From Pythium myriotylum (Eukaryota > Oomycota > Peronosporomycetes > Pythiales > Pythiaceae): a stretch of 64,000 nucleotides of DNA. Every line of letters starts with the position of its first letter. The stretch's first letter is position 1. The position numbers and the translations under genes are program-made. Positions 62,578-64,000 of the stretch are shown one piece after another. The DNA lies in the NCBI GenBank assembly GCA_023091665.1, contig JALJCQ010000004.1:558001-622000 (forward strand). The letters are read 5' to 3'. The notes beneath the pieces were generated by a model. That model searched no databases, was not told the origin of the DNA, and was given only the letters and a program-made list of their open reading frames with translations.

Positions 62578-63286
62578 ATGAACGAATTTCTATAATGAAC
62601 TGTATTTCTTCAGACTGTGAGCTTGCCGAGCGCTCTCCTCTGTGTTGCGGGATACCGTAGTGTCGAGTGTTGTCGTTGGAAAAGTTGAATATGCCCCTTG
62701 TTCGGGAATGGCTGATCTGCCTTGCGATTGTTTCTCCAGCATGTACTAATAAGTTGAGAAATCAATCAGCTAGAGTCGCAAATGGACTCTTACTTCTTCG
62801 TGAATTAAACACCACCGAAGAGCTTGTAGTCACTTTGTGCATGGTTGCCGCGATCATGTGGACTTTGGTCGAGACCTATTCTGTGCATTTCGGAAATTTC
62901 TCCGACAGTGCGATACGGCCGTCGTCAGACTCACTTCATCCTGCAGCCAATCCGAGTGTACTGTCTCGTGATGTCTGCCAGTCGGCGGTGTTGCCATGAG
63001 GTTGTGCACATTACATACAGTGTACATGAAGTGGGTTCATTAGGTGTTGAAGGGTGCTCGAAGGAATTTCCCTCCACCGTCATTCACTCCACGCGCGCAA
63101 ACATCCTCAACTAAATTTCACTACTGCCCTATAAGCTCCCAAGCGAGCACTTTCGATAGCGGATCACTTTCCAATCCGCCGCCCGCAAGTAAAGCCAACC
63201 AACAACACAACAACATCAACCACTCGCCGACTACTTCGGTCATTATACTACCAAGACAACAACACATCATCAACATCAAGATCAAC
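62578..63286. other. Spacer between genes D and E
   Basis: No gene. The inner border of the right arm is near 63162; an initiator-like ATCACTTTCCAATCC stretch shared by both arms lies close to it. Confidence 0.5.
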
Positions 63287-63613
63287 ATGAACATGAACAT
63301 GAACACCAACGCACACTTCGCCCAGGCCATCCACTACGTCCGCAAATGCAACGCAGAAGAACAAAACAAACAACTCCTACAACAACAACACTCGCCAGCC
63401 AAGCCAGAAGTCTGTCGCAACGACAGCAGCGCTCGACGATTCTGGAACAAACTGCGTCGTCACCACCGAGACAACCAGCGAGCCAGCGACCACACCACGC
63501 AGACCACACAGCCTTCGAGTGGCGAAGACCAGCGCAAGGACGTGTGGCGGCGGCAGATGGTGCTCTCTCAGACGCTTGTGACGCAGCACCGGCACGGCGT
63601 GATGCGCCGCTAG
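63287..63613 (+). CDS. Small WWRQ-family protein E
   Basis: 108 residues, identical to protein C. Same hexamer-encoded MNMNMN start and same C-terminal WRRQ block. The two genes point away from... the arms' outer ends and are arranged so that C is transcribed leftwards and E rightwards, with gene D between them. Confidence 0.75.
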   Translation: MNMNMNTNAHFAQAIHYVRKCNAEEQNKQLLQQQHSPAKPEVCRNDSSARRFWNKLRRHHRDNQRASDHTTQTTQPSSGEDQRKDVWRRQMVLSQTLVTQHRHGVMRR

Positions 63614-64000
63614 AGCAATTCAACTCACTCTACTGGATCTTATCTATGGCCGTCTCGAATCCCTGAATGACGGAATCGTGCGATCGAAGCATGAGGCCGC
63701 CTCATGCAGGCGGCACTCCACTACATCGGTATTGACTAGGCTACTATCTACAATGTACATCTTCATGCACTCCGATATCGGCTTTGTATCCTCTTTACAA
63801 TGTTCTACTATCAATACCCATTCAGTACCAGCTTCATGTTTCCAACGCAAGGGTATGCTGTCGTTCTTCATCTGTTTGGTCGAGGCGGCAGCGGAGTTCT
63901 GGTTCCCTCACTCACATTTTCTAGATCGCGACTCCAAGAGTGCAGCACTAAAGGTAGATTACCATGCTGGCGATGGACATCCTCACAGACAAGACCACTC
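63614..64000. other. 3' flank of gene E to the window end
   Basis: Reverse copy of the DNA downstream of gene C. It differs from it by a small insertion that forms a GCCGCCTCATGCAGGCGG hairpin near 63700. No separate gene. Confidence 0.55.

Larger units (their letters stand above)
63162..64000. repeat. Right arm of the inverted duplication, cut by the window end
   Basis: Reverse copy of 60598-61422 carrying gene E. Homology is still unbroken at base 64000. Confidence 0.92.

Noticed and set aside
1..64000. CRISPR arrays, rRNA and tRNA genes
   Set aside because: No regularly spaced repeats of CRISPR type, no rRNA cores and no convincing tRNA A/B-box pair were seen; the GGTTCGATTAT in the LTRs is not part of a tRNA fold.

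Overview
The window is nuclear DNA of an oomycete (stramenopile), most likely a Pythium-type species. The evidence is seven elicitin genes, short introns of about 60-130 bp with GT-AG borders, oomycete-style initiator promoters, helicase-associated repeat proteins of the stramenopile kind, and dense GC-rich housekeeping genes. The species itself is an inference. No sequence search was run; family names rest on motifs read directly in the translations.

Layout. (1) 0.5-7.0 kb: a Ty3/gypsy retrotransposon (630-6823) with 291-bp LTRs and a CTACA target duplication sits inside a 98-codon open frame. Its own integrase gene is split by a second, 1,017-bp LTR-like insertion (4529-5545, ATAG duplication). 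(2) 8.3-13.7 kb: two nearly identical 1,028-bp blocks, each with one elicitin gene on the minus strand, flank a gene for a two-helix membrane protein. (3) 14.5-25.4 kb: conserved genes for an importin-alpha-like armadillo protein, ribosomal protein eS27, GLE1 (mRNA export), a protein with eight helicase-associated repeats, and mitochondrial methylmalonate-semialdehyde dehydrogenase. (4) 26.4-36.3 kb: a tandem array of five elicitin genes on the plus strand, broken once by a dead Tc1/mariner element (27115-28305). Its spacers contain perfect palindromes with a one-base centre and a recurring short motif. (5) 37.5-56.5 kb: gene-dense housekeeping DNA with PLAA/Ufd3, a serine-rich unknown, a nicolin-1-like protein, a giant RCC1/IQ protein and a giant LRR/UBL protein sharing a 104-bp divergent promoter, a FYVE/GAF protein, CARM1-type arginine methyltransferase and an S41-like peptidase. 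(6) 58.1-64.0 kb: five genes of a small-protein family I do not recognise, two of them identical and carried on the arms of a large inverted duplication that runs off the window end.

How the parts relate. All seven elicitins encode a signal peptide followed by a six-cysteine domain, and all share one initiator block 35-80 bp before the ATG, so they are probably co-regulated secreted lipid/sterol-binding proteins. GLE1, importin-alpha-like, PLAA, eS27 and CARM1 are unrelated core functions. The small-protein cluster at the right end, with three shared motifs and no signal peptide, is the best candidate for something undescribed.
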